Of a stretch of 43,524 nucleotides of DNA, positions 26,235 to 35,115 are shown one piece after another. Below the pieces are notes generated by a model, which worked only from the letters and a program-made list of their open reading frames with translations, did no database searches and was not told the origin of the DNA. The position numbers were made by a program, and so were the translations under genes. Source of the stretch: Deltaproteobacteria bacterium (GTDB lineage Bacteria > Desulfobacterota > Desulfobulbia > Desulfobulbales > Desulfurivibrionaceae); NCBI GenBank assembly GCA_026388735.1, contig JAPLJG010000080.1:1-43524 (forward strand). The letters run 5' to 3'. The stretch's first letter is position 1. Each line of letters starts with the position of its first letter.

Positions 26235-26666
26235 ATGTCAAAGGTTACAGGAAAAGCTGCTCCGAAGAAATCAGCCAAACCCGCGCCGGCCAAAAAAGCC
26301 GCAGCCAAACCAAAAACTGCTGCTAAGCCTGCGGCAAAGGCTCCCGCCAAGAAAGCCGCAGCCAAGCCTGCGGCAAAAACTGCATCAAAGGCTGTAGCAA
26401 CCAAAAAACCGGCGGCCAAAAAAGTCGCGGCCAAGCCAAAAACCGCTGCTAAGCCTGCGGCAAAGGCTCCCGCCAAAAAAGCCGCGGCCAAGCCTGCAGC
26501 GAAAAAGGCTGTAGCAATCAAAAAACCGGCGGCCAAGCCAAAAACTGCTGCTAAGCCTGCAGCAAAGGCTCCCGCCAAGAAAGCCGCTGCCAAGCCTGCG
26601 GCAGCCAAGAAACCGGCGGCAAAAGCTGTAAAATCTGTTTCCGCCAAACGGCCCGCCAAAAAGTAA
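26235..26666 (+). CDS. Histone H1-like Lys/Ala/Pro-rich DNA-binding protein
   Basis: A 143-residue, extremely basic protein made almost only of Lys, Ala and Pro in PAKKAAAKPAAK-type repeats, like the C-terminal tails of eukaryotic H1 and bacterial H1-like proteins (HC1/AlgP-type). A ~24-residue unit (KPKTAAKPAAKAPAKKAAAK...) occurs three times at about residues 24-48, 66-90 and 100-123. No globular domain is present. It probably binds DNA or RNA non-specifically through charge. GGGAGG precedes ATG 26235; an in-frame ATG at 26169 has no such site. Repeat-rich DNA makes copy number prone to change. A 12-bp-stem hairpin follows the stop. Confidence 0.82.
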   Translation: MSKVTGKAAPKKSAKPAPAKKAAAKPKTAAKPAAKAPAKKAAAKPAAKTASKAVATKKPAAKKVAAKPKTAAKPAAKAPAKKAAAKPAAKKAVAIKKPAAKPKTAAKPAAKAPAKKAAAKPAAAKKPAAKAVKSVSAKRPAKK

Positions 26667-26677
26667 CAGGCCTCTTC

Positions 26678-26716
26678 GGAGCAGGTCGGGGCGACTACGC
26701 TGACCCGACCTGCTCC
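26678..26716 (+). terminator. Hairpin after the H1-like gene
   Basis: GGAGCAGGTCGGG (26678-26690) pairs with CCCGACCTGCTCC (26704-26716) without mismatch, 11 bp after the stop codon. Only a weak U-containing tail follows. Confidence 0.6.
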
Positions 26717-26799
26717 GTCTTCGCCTCCTCTCGCATCACGCTTACAACAGTTCACGTCCCACCGCGTCGTTGCTGTCTTTTGAGCCAATCAGGATTGCC

Positions 26800-29700
26800 A
26801 TGACCACCGAACACACCCCGCCGGAACTGGAATCGGACGCGCTCAAGGCCAATCTGCTTGAGACTGCGGTGGATTCGGTGACCATCGATGCCTCGCTGCT
26901 CCCGCTCCTTGATATCGTCAGCAGCTACAAGGGGATAAGCAAAAACATCGAGATTCTGCTGTACGAGGTCAGCCATCCGTTCCGCAACTGGAAGATGATC
27001 CTGCCCCGGCTCCGCTCCTTTGTTCTTAAGAACATCGACCATTATTTCCGGCATGAGCAAGGGCCGGAGGCGTTCGGCCTCTTCTGCCGTATCTTTCTGG
27101 ACGCAGTGGAGGATGCCCGCAAGAACGAGACGCTGCTGGCCACGGCCATGGAGAGCCTGCTGGCCTATCTCGACAAGCAGACCTCCCTGCTCACCACCGA
27201 GAGCCTGCCGCGTTACCAGACCGCCCTGGCCGAGTGTTTTGACCGGCTCCACGATCTAGATGACGAGATTCTCCTTTTTCTGGTCCAGGGCCACCATCCC
27301 CTGGGCAAGATCCTCACCCGGCTGCACGAGCTGTGCTTAGCCACGCCGGGCTGCACCTGTGAACCCAGCGCCGCCCGGCTCCTGCAACGAGTCCTGGCCC
27401 TCAACTACAAGTACTGGCTTGCCGAGGAAGACCCCCTTGCCTGGTTTACCGAGCAATGCGGGGATCTCTGCATGGGCTGGCGCTCCGGCTCCCTGTTCAG
27501 CGCCATCTCCCACCAAAAGCTGGGCGAGCACCTGACCGCCGCCACCCAGATCGATCCGGCTACCCCAGGCGCTTTGGGGGCGATGCTGGCCCTGCCCAAC
27601 CACATGGACATCGTCCGGCTCTACAAAGAGGCGCCGGACCGCCTCGGGGAGGAGATTCCCTCCGACGATCTGCCTGTTGACCGCTTTGCCGAAAACCGCA
27701 AGCTGCTCTTCCTTTTCCGGATCATGGATACGGCGGGCCTGGCCCTGATCCATGAGGAAACCCTGCGCGAAATCAACCGGGGCCTGGTCCAGCTCATCCG
27801 CCAACAGACCTTTGAGGAAATCGAGCGCTTCCTGCTCACCACCCTCCAGCTCCTCAAGGCCAATGTTAAAAAATACCCGCACACCTCGCTGCAATGCATC
27901 CAGGTTTTAGGAAGCGAGGTGTTCCATCGCGGCAACAGCCGACTGGTGGAAACCTTCCTCTTTGAAACCGTGCGCTTCGGCTTTCAGTACGCCAACTTTC
28001 AAGGCCTCAACGACGACTGGCAGCCCATCACCAATCCGGCCCATCTGGACAACATCCGGGTCTGGCTCAGCCTGATCATGCAGGAGCCCAAATGGTGCTC
28101 CACCCTGTTTTCCGCCCTGATCATCAATCTCAAGCTCTCGGGCACCTGCGTCAAGGACACCGATCTTTTTCAGCGCGACATCACCCAGCTTTTGAACCAC
28201 CCCATCGAGCCCATCTACAACCTGGCCAAGCAGTTCGCCAAGCTGATGCCGGTTTTCTTCAATGAAATCGGGGCGGAAGGGCAGCTGCGCGATGTGTCCA
28301 CCGAACTCGACGAGATGCACAAGCGCAAGGACCGGCTCATCCATTTCCTGCGCAAGCAGAGCCATGTGGAATCGAGCAACCTGATCGTCGATTTCATCGA
28401 GGCGATCTTCCTGTTCTGGCAGACCCTGGACAAATCCGCCTTGGCAGGCTATCTGCCCGAAGAGGTGCTCAAGGAGGTCACAACCCAGGGGCCGTTTGTC
28501 GACGATCTCCACACCCTGATGCTCCGGGTGCTGAGCCTCAGCCCCATCAAAAAGATCGAGGAGCTGCTGACCTGGGACGACCGCCGCCGCGACGCCTGGC
28601 TGGCCGCCCAGGAGGGCCTCAAGCCCGAAGAGGTCCGCCGCTTCACCCTGATGATCGAGATGTACCGGCTCTGCCACCAGAAGTACAACCTCGGCGTGGA
28701 GGAGATCCGGCACCAGCTGCACCTTGCTGCCAACAGCGGCTTCCCGGAGATGGAACAGCTGCTGGGCGATCTGGAGATCTGCGACCCCTTCCAGTGCCTG
28801 GAGGCCCTGCTCGACACCCTGGAAAGCCTCAAAAATACCATCCAGAGCCCCGAGGCCTTCGAGGCCAAGGAGGATATCTACTACAAACGGCACATCGCCG
28901 TGGACATCCCCTCGGTCTACGGCCGCTACCGGGAGAAGAAATTCGACGCCCTAGGCCTCACCTTCCGGTTGGAAAACCTGGCCAACGTCTATCTGGAACA
29001 GCTGCCCGAAACCGTGAACCTCGCCTTCATCACCCGAGCCACCTTTATTCGGATCATGAAATGCCTGCGCCTCTACCTGCGGGCCTTGAAAATAGACGGC
29101 ATCACCAGTCGGCGGCTGGAAACCTACATGTCGCTCCTGACCAGTTCGTTCAACATCAAGCGCTTCTCCTACACCCAGTATCTCGACATCTTCCGGGGCT
29201 TCACCGAGGGGGTGAAGGACATCATCTACACCTATTACACCAACATCCATGAGAACAACCTCTCCATCATCATCCCCAAGATCGGCGAGGCCAACCTGCT
29301 GCCCAAACACCGCTCGCTCTGGGAGCCCGACGATCTGCCCGGCAACACCTTACGGCTTTCCGAAACCTTCATGCGGGATCTCATCGCCGGCACCTTCGGC
29401 CTCCAGCATCTGGACAACTTCATCACCCGCATCTACCAGACCCTGGAACACCAGAAGGAGATCTTAAGCGAAGAGGATCTCGACCTGTTGATGACCTATA
29501 ACCCGGACCGGGCCGTAAGCGACCTGCACCTCAAGAACCACCGCACCAACAACCTGATTCTCTTGGGCAACAAAGGCTTCAACCTAACCGTCCTGGCCAC
29601 GGACCACAAACCCGTGCCGCCCGGCTTTATCATCACCACCGAGATCTTCCGCTGCTGGCCGGTGATCAAAGATTTCTACAAGGCCCGCGACGAGTTCATG

Positions 29701-31058
29701 GGCCAGATCAAAAAAGCCCTGGCCGAGCTGGAAAAAAAGACGGGCCGTCGCTTCGGCGATCCGACCAACCCCTTGCTCCTTTCCGTGCGCAGCGGCGCGG
29801 CGATCTCCATGCCGGGAATGATGGCCACCATCCACAACGTGGGGCTCAACGAGGAGATCAGCCGAGGTTTTGCCGCATCTTTGGGTGAGGGCTATCCGGC
29901 CTCCTGCCAGATTGACTATCTGGCCTGGGACAACTACCGCCGCTTTCTCCAGTCGTGGGCCATGGCCGAGGACATGGAGCGCGAGATTTTTCAGGGGTTG
30001 ATGGACGAAGCCAAGACCCGTTACGGCATCATGGTGAAAAAGGATTTTTCCGCGATCCAGATGCAGGAGCTGGCCCTTGAGTACCAGGAGAAGATACGCC
30101 AGGCAGGGATCTGTATCCCTGTTGACCCATGGCAGCAGCTCACCGGGGCGGTAGAACTGGTGCTCAACTCATGGTACACCCAAAAAACCCAGGAATACCG
30201 CAGTCTGATGGATGTCTCCGAGGCATGGGGCACGGCGGTCATCGTCCAGGCGGCAACTTGGGGCCGGAATCAGGGAGCGGCGTGCTCTTCACCGCCCATC
30301 CCTACCGCAAGGTGAGCCGGGTGGCCCTGTGGGGCGATTACGCCACCGGCGATCAGGGCGAGGATATCGTGAGCGGCCTGGTCAATACCCAGCCCATCTC
30401 AGTGGAACAGGCGGAGCTGGACGGCCGCCCCGAGGAAAACAGCCTGGAAATACGGTTCCCCAAGGTGTACGAGCGGCTGCTCGCCATTTCCCGGGAGCTG
30501 GTCTATGAAAAACGCTGGAACCCCCAGGAGATCGAGTTCACCTTTGAAGGCCCGGAGGAAGAGGATCTGTTTTTGCTCCAGACCAGGGACATGATCACCA
30601 TCAAGAAGCGGGAAAAATTCGCGGTGTTCACCGAAGGAAAGGCCCTGGAGAAAGCCATGCTCGGCTTCGGCATTGGTGTCTCCGGCAGCGCCCTTTCAGG
30701 GCGTGCCGTGTTCACCGCAGCCAACATCCGGCAGCTCAAGGAAGAAGACCCCGCCACCCCGCTGATCCTCATCCGGCAAGACACCGTGCCCGAGGATATC
30801 AAGGAGATCGCCATGGCCGAGGGGCTGCTCACCGCGCGCGGCGGTCAGACCTCCCATGCGGCGGTGGTCACCATCCGGCTGGAAAAAACCTGTGTGGTGG
30901 GGTGCAATGCTTTGAAGGTGTACGAGGCGGAAGAGCGCTGCGAGATCAATGGCCGCGAGATCCGTTTCGGCGATGCGATCAGCATCGACGGGCGCAAGGG
31001 CTTGTTTTTGCAGGGTACCCATCCCACCAGGGAAGAGGTGCAGATTCTGCCGCTCTAG
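26800..31058 (+). pseudogene. Large PPDK-like protein (N-terminal helical region, ATP-binding and phosphohistidine domains), frameshifted
   Basis: Two overlapping frames make one gene. The first (26800 to a stop at 30315) carries ~900 residues of mostly helical, unrecognised sequence, then the PPDK N-terminal ATP-binding domain (LLGNKGFNLTVLAT...PVPPGFIITTE; LLLSVRSGAAISMPGMM; WDNYRRFLQSWA). Around 30250-30252 the frame shifts by one: VIVQ is followed in the other frame by GNLGPESGSGVLFTAHPYR, and this frame runs to 31058 through the swivelling phosphohistidine domain (GLLTARGGQTSHAAVVTIRLEKTCVVGC). Family members usually have about three more residues (MVY/MVF) here, so a deletion of ~10 nt fits. 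Corrected length is ~1420 residues. The C-terminal PEP/pyruvate barrel is absent, so the phosphoryl acceptor is unknown. Confidence 0.78.
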
Positions 31059-31453
31059 GAAACTACTTTGACTTTTTTGTGCTTCTGGTGATACCCGACC
31101 ACCGTGGCGGCCAGGTTTTTCACCTCAAAGGGCTTGAGCACATAGCCCTGGATGCCTAGTTTGGCGCAGGCTACGATGTCCTGCTTGTCGGTGACGGAGC
31201 TGACCATGATCACCGTGGTGGCCGTGTCGTGCAGGGTCTGCCGGATGACCTGTAGGGTTTCAAACCCGTTCATCTGCGGCATCATGATATCCAGCAAAAT
31301 GATATCGGGATGCCAGGCCTTGAAGGCAACCAGGGCCTCCTCTCCGTCGCCGACCAGACGAGCCTCAAACTGCTCGTCCCGAAAGGCTATCTGAAAAAGA
31401 TGCCGGGTCACCTCTTCGTCTTCGGCAATCAGGATTTTCAGTTTTTCAGTCAT
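31055..31453 (-). CDS. Single-domain response regulator
   Basis: A 132-residue CheY-like receiver without output domain. It has the acidic pocket IAEDEE, the phosphoacceptor in IILLDIMMPQMNG, the Thr/Ser switch in VIMVSSV and the KPF lysine. Single receivers act in phosphorelays or by binding a partner protein. It is convergent with the PPDK-like gene and the two stop codons overlap by 4 bp (CTAG). The C-terminus ends in a short basic tail (YHQKHKKVKVV). It is a candidate phosphate acceptor for any of the nearby hybrid kinases; the sequence does not tell which. Confidence 0.9.
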   Translation of the reverse strand: MTEKLKILIAEDEEVTRHLFQIAFRDEQFEARLVGDGEEALVAFKAWHPDIILLDIMMPQMNGFETLQVIRQTLHDTATTVIMVSSVTDKQDIVACAKLGIQGYVLKPFEVKNLAATVVGYHQKHKKVKVVS

Positions 31454-31586
31454 GTTCCTACCATTCCAGCTATCGATACCCTGTTGTAAAGAGAGCCGGT
31501 GTGTTACCCTCTTTTGGGGGGATCAACAAGGAAAAACTTTCTGAAAAAATGCCCAATTTTTTCGCAAAGGCAAGCCGGAGCACAGC

Positions 31587-32146
31587 ATGCGGGTTTGGGA
31601 CATTCACCCCGGATTTCTCAACAGACAAAACCTATTGGGCGAACACCGGGAAATCCATGCCATTCACACCGTTATCAGCCAAAAAAAAAATGGGTATTCC
31701 CGTCACCCGGAAACCCTCCGTTGGCGGGACCACCTTGCCGCCCTATGGCTTCGCCACGAACAGGTGGTTGCCGAGATGCGCCTGCGCGGCTTCAATCATT
31801 TCAGTCCGCTTCCCGCCCCACTGGCGGAGGTCATCTGGCCAACCGTGTTCATCGATGCGCCGGGCCGCCAATTTGAACTACTTGCGGGGAAATACGCCAC
31901 AAAAGAGCAGGGGAGGATGCGCCGGGCCGCCAATTTGAACTACTTGCGGGGAAATACGCCACAAAAGAGCAGGGGAGGATTTCCTTGCCCGCCAGCGTGA
32001 AAGAACTTCTTGCCAGCCACGCACATGCGTTGACCAGCAGCGAACGCCGGGTTTTCGCAGCACAGCCTGACACCCTCGACGGCTTTGCTACGGTGGCCAT
32101 CGCTCTAGTCCAGCTGTTGCGACAACCCAACGACTTGCTCCTCTAA
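31587..32146 (+). pseudogene. Pyrimidine-dimer DNA glycosylase (Pyr_excise family) disrupted by a tandem duplication
   Basis: The N-terminal part MRVWDIHPGFLNRQNLLGEH, GYSRHPETLRWRDH and RHEQVVAEMRLRG matches the endonuclease V-type pyrimidine-dimer glycosylase family that removes UV-induced dimers. A 62-bp unit (31854-31915) is repeated at once at 31916-31977. Because 62 is not a multiple of three, the frame is lost and the first frame ends at 32000 after repeat-derived residues. If one copy is removed, the frame continues through KEQGRISLPASVKELLASH to TAA at 32144-32146, giving ~165 residues, a normal size. The duplication borders share GAT, as expected from slippage. As read the gene is non-functional. 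Confidence 0.75.
31854..31980 (+). repeat. 62-bp perfect tandem duplication
   Basis: Two identical 62-bp units (31854-31915, 31916-31977) plus the first three bases of a third (GAT 31978-31980). The absence of any difference between copies points to a very recent event or an assembly artefact. Confidence 0.95.
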
Positions 32147-32153
32147 TCAGACC

Positions 32154-33002
32154 TTACTCAGCACACAAGCCCTCGCGCACCGCACCATCCCCATCGAGCT
32201 TGCAGGCCAGAATTTCCGGGTCATGATAGAAAAGCAGCCAGGCATCCGCACGAATCGCCTGCTCCAGAAACTGTTCCTTGGCAGCGATGGACTCCAGGGG
32301 GAAATTGTCGTAGGCCATGATCCAGAGCGGATTGCTGTAAGCGGGCATGGGCAGGAGATCGCCCAGATGCAGGGCGGCCTCCCCACCTGATTCCAGCCAA
32401 ACCGCCTGATGCCCCCTGGTATGGCCGCCGGTGCATACCAGGCGCACCCCCGGCAGAATTTCCTCCTCGCCAGCGATCAGGCGCAGGTTCTTTCCCTCGG
32501 CCAGGCCCGCGAAATTCTCCGACCAGTAGGCATCGGCCGAGCGTTTGTTGGGGGCCAGAACATCCTCCCACTCCTGCTGCTGGATGTAGTGCATGGCCGC
32601 AGGAAAGGTCAGCTCCCACCCGCCCGTTTCGTTTTGCCTGGTAACCCCTCCGGCATGGTCGAAATCGCCGTGGGTGAGGATGACATGGCTGATCGCCTCG
32701 CGGGAAAGCCCAAACCGGGCCAGGCCGGCCAAGAGATCCCACTCCTGCCGCACCCGGAAGATGGCCTTCTGCTTGGCCGTCAGCTTGTTGCCAAGACCGG
32801 TATCGATGAGCACATTGCCCTGGGGCGTTTGCACCAGCATGGCCGAGTTTGCCAGCCGAACATGGTTGTCCGGGGTGCTGATGCATTTTCGCTCCCAAAG
32901 CACCTTCGGCACCACGCCGAACATGGAGCCGCCGTCGACCTCGAACTCCCCGCCCTGCAACCAATGGATTGTGAAAGCGCCAAGCCTGAATCCCTGAGAC
33001 AT
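32154..33002 (-). CDS. Metallo-beta-lactamase-fold hydrolase
   Basis: A 282-residue MBL-fold protein. The metal motif is THGDFDHAGG, in which Asp stands at the second His position, as in a subset of lactonase/quorum-quenching-like MBL proteins. Other features are NVLIDTGLGN (loop before the motif), VCTGGHTRGHQAVWLESG (metal His) and ALHLGDLLP (bridging Asp). It resembles N-acyl-homoserine-lactonase-like MBLs in layout, but the substrate cannot be assigned. GAGGAG precedes the start. It is divergent from the DUF523 gene with only 39 bp between start codons. Confidence 0.88.
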   Translation of the reverse strand: MSQGFRLGAFTIHWLQGGEFEVDGGSMFGVVPKVLWERKCISTPDNHVRLANSAMLVQTPQGNVLIDTGLGNKLTAKQKAIFRVRQEWDLLAGLARFGLSREAISHVILTHGDFDHAGGVTRQNETGGWELTFPAAMHYIQQQEWEDVLAPNKRSADAYWSENFAGLAEGKNLRLIAGEEEILPGVRLVCTGGHTRGHQAVWLESGGEAALHLGDLLPMPAYSNPLWIMAYDNFPLESIAAKEQFLEQAIRADAWLLFYHDPEILACKLDGDGAVREGLCAE

Positions 33003-33041
33003 CTTTTGTTCTCCTCTATTTTTTCATGCTACAATACCACC

Positions 33042-33551
33042 ATGAACACCCCAATCACAATCGGCATCAGCGCCTGTCTTTTCGGCCAAAACACCCGCTA
33101 CGACGGTGGTAACCGGCATGAACCCCTACTCATCGCGGCCCTGAGCCAAGTTGTCACCCTGGTTCCGCTCTGCCCGGAGGCGGAATGCGGCCTGGGCATC
33201 CCCCGCGAACCCATGCAGCTTGAGGGAGATTCGGAAAACCCGAGGCTGATGACCATCACCACCCGCCGCGACCTGACCGGACAGATGCAGACCTGGGCCA
33301 CCCAGCGGCTGGAAACGCTCACTGGAAAGGGTATCGGCGGCCTGATCCTCAAAGCCCGCTCCCCCTCCTGCGGCAAACGGGTGGCGGTGCAGGGGGAAGG
33401 AGAGGGAGGATATAGCCCTGGGCTCTTTGCCCGTCTGGCCATGAAACGCTTTCCCTGCCTGACCATTGCCGACGAAGAAGAGCTGCGCGACCCGACCAAG
33501 TTGGCGGATTTTCTCGCCCGTCTGCCCAGGGGAGCAGCCCCATCCCGCTGA
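33042..33551 (+). CDS. DUF523 family protein
   Basis: A 169-residue DUF523 protein. The family's conserved features are visible: GISACLFGQNTRYDGGNR at the start, LCPEAECGLGIPREPMQLEG and LILKARSPSCGKR. The conserved cysteines (ISAC, LCPEAEC, SPSC) could bind a metal or iron-sulfur cluster; the biochemical function is not established. The ATG at 33042 has no good ribosome-binding site and the intergenic interval to the divergent MBL gene is 39 bp, so the promoters must overlap. Confidence 0.88.
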   Translation: MNTPITIGISACLFGQNTRYDGGNRHEPLLIAALSQVVTLVPLCPEAECGLGIPREPMQLEGDSENPRLMTITTRRDLTGQMQTWATQRLETLTGKGIGGLILKARSPSCGKRVAVQGEGEGGYSPGLFARLAMKRFPCLTIADEEELRDPTKLADFLARLPRGAAPSR

Positions 33552-33623
33552 TCGGGGCAAAACCAGAAAAAGTTGCCTTTTCCCCCCTGTTTGATGCTAC
33601 CATAAGCCAGGAGGATCATGCGG

Positions 33624-34625
33624 ATGGTGCAACCTACCGAAACCCTGCAAGAAGCTGAAGTCCGCGAGCTCATCGCCGGACATGCCGGACCGGACCGGGT
33701 TCCCGCGCGCTTCAAAATCATTACCGACACCAGCGACTTCTTCAAAGTGGAGTACAACGATGTGGTGGTTCTCGGCGGGGTTCCTTACTGGGTCCACCGC
33801 TGTGAAAAGGAAGGCCGCTTCGGCATCGACGACGAACCAAAATATTGGGTCCGCAGGGCCATCGAGCTGACCACCGGCGCCACCAAAATTCTCAAACTGG
33901 TCTTCCACGAGCAGTTTGAGACCACGGTGGGGGAGGTGACGATCACCTGCTTCCGCAGCCCGAAAAAAGAGGCCCGGATTCTCGACTTGGTCGCGGGGCA
34001 CAGGAATTTCATGCACGGCCACTGGGTTCTGGACGCAGCAGGCAACAATGTGCGGATACTAGAGTTCATCCACGGCCCGCGTTTCGACGACGTTGTGGCG
34101 GGCTACGGCACCGACCATCACGACTACTTTCACCGCTACTTTCCGCAGGTTCTGGATCAATACCTCGAATTGGTACTGGCCATCAAGTTCCTGCACGATC
34201 ACGGCGAAAAACATGGCGACATCAGGCGTGACCACATCCTCTGGGACGTAGACACCCAGACAAACCGCTGGATCGATTTCGACTACAACTACCAGCAGGG
34301 AGAAGCCCTGTTCGGCTTCGACATGCAGGGGCTGGGCAACATCCTCATTTTTGTGGCCGGCCGCGGCGATGTGCTGGTGCCTGATCTTTACCACCACCAG
34401 CGAGAAATCTTCGACACCCTCTGGGGCGAGGATCTGAGCATCGCCTACAAAAACCGGGTGGCCAACCTCAAGAAGATCTATCCCTACATTCCTGACTCAT
34501 TAAACCGGGCGCTGCTCCACTTTTCCGTTGGCGCGAACATCTTTTACGAAACCACCGACCAGCTGCTGGACGACCTGGCCAGGGCTCGGGCGGACATGGT
34601 TTCGCTCACAGGGAGGCAGGCATGA
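33624..34625 (+). CDS. Protein-kinase-fold protein
   Basis: A 333-residue protein with a eukaryotic-like kinase fold. The catalytic loop is HGDIRRDHILWD (H-G-D...), followed by the metal-binding segment WIDFDY in place of DFG; IKFLHDHGEKHGD precedes it. The N-terminal lobe (FKIITDTSDFFKVEYNDVVVLGG; TKILKLVFHEQFE with a possible ATP lysine) is present but the glycine loop is atypical. It may phosphorylate a protein or small molecule. AGGAGG lies 9 bp before ATG 33624 and only 3 bp before ATG 33618, so 33624 is preferred. Its stop overlaps the start of the universal-stress gene (ATGA), and alanine dehydrogenase follows, so the three are co-transcribed. Confidence 0.82.
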   Translation: MVQPTETLQEAEVRELIAGHAGPDRVPARFKIITDTSDFFKVEYNDVVVLGGVPYWVHRCEKEGRFGIDDEPKYWVRRAIELTTGATKILKLVFHEQFETTVGEVTITCFRSPKKEARILDLVAGHRNFMHGHWVLDAAGNNVRILEFIHGPRFDDVVAGYGTDHHDYFHRYFPQVLDQYLELVLAIKFLHDHGEKHGDIRRDHILWDVDTQTNRWIDFDYNYQQGEALFGFDMQGLGNILIFVAGRGDVLVPDLYHHQREIFDTLWGEDLSIAYKNRVANLKKIYPYIPDSLNRALLHFSVGANIFYETTDQLLDDLARARADMVSLTGRQA

Positions 34626-35103
34626 ACGAACACGACTTCGGCGATCTTGCTCGCAGGGACACGGAACGCCATCTGCTGGCGGCGGTGGACGAATCCGACA
34701 ACTCCAAACGGGCGGTGATGTTTCTGGCTGATTTTTTCAGTGATTCTCAGAATGTCTTTGTCACCCTGCTTTCCATCATCCCCGAGCCTTCCGAGGATTT
34801 TTTCCCCACCGAGGCGGAACGTCGGCAATGGCTCACGGAAAAAGAGGCAGCCATGCGCAATACCCTTAGGAAATCCTCCTTGGCGCTGGCTTTCAGGATG
34901 GACGGATCGCAACCCGCCTCTCCATCCGGCCCGGCACCATCTCCATCGGCGACGCCATCCTGGAAGAGCAGGAAAAGCTGCGCTGCTGCATCGTGGTGGT
35001 GGGACGCCGGGGGATCACCCATAGCGAGGAGTTCGTCTTCGGTTCCACCTCCAGCAAGATTCTGCACCATGCCAAATACTGCGCCGTGATGGTAGTGGAA
35101 TAA
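34622..35103 (+). pseudogene. Universal stress protein (UspA family), frameshifted
   Basis: The first frame gives the N-terminal UspA half (ERHLLAAVDESDNSKRAVMFLADFF; VFVTLLSIIPEP) up to about RKSSL at ~34883, then becomes Ser/Pro-rich nonsense ending at 35089. The next frame continues the domain exactly from AGFQDGRIATRLSIRPGTIS through LRCCIVVVGRRG and the nucleotide-binding FGSTSSKILHHAKYCAVMVV to TAA at 35101-35103. One missing base near 34884 restores a full ~160-residue protein. The GRRG...GSTS motif suggests an ATP-binding Usp. It sits between the kinase-fold gene and ald, overlapping the former by 4 bp. Confidence 0.8.
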
Positions 35104-35115
35104 GGAGCAGCAAAG

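Noticed and set aside
26304-26604. Possible CRISPR-like array
   Set aside because: The repeats are in-frame coding units of the H1-like protein with no unique spacers.
26123-26788. 221-codon reverse-strand frame rich in Ala/Phe/Gly
   Set aside because: It is the complement of the repetitive H1-like gene and only looks membrane-like because of that composition.
30244-30315. Programmed frameshift in the PPDK-like gene
   Set aside because: No slippery sequence or pseudoknot was recognised and conserved residues are missing, which fits a deletion.
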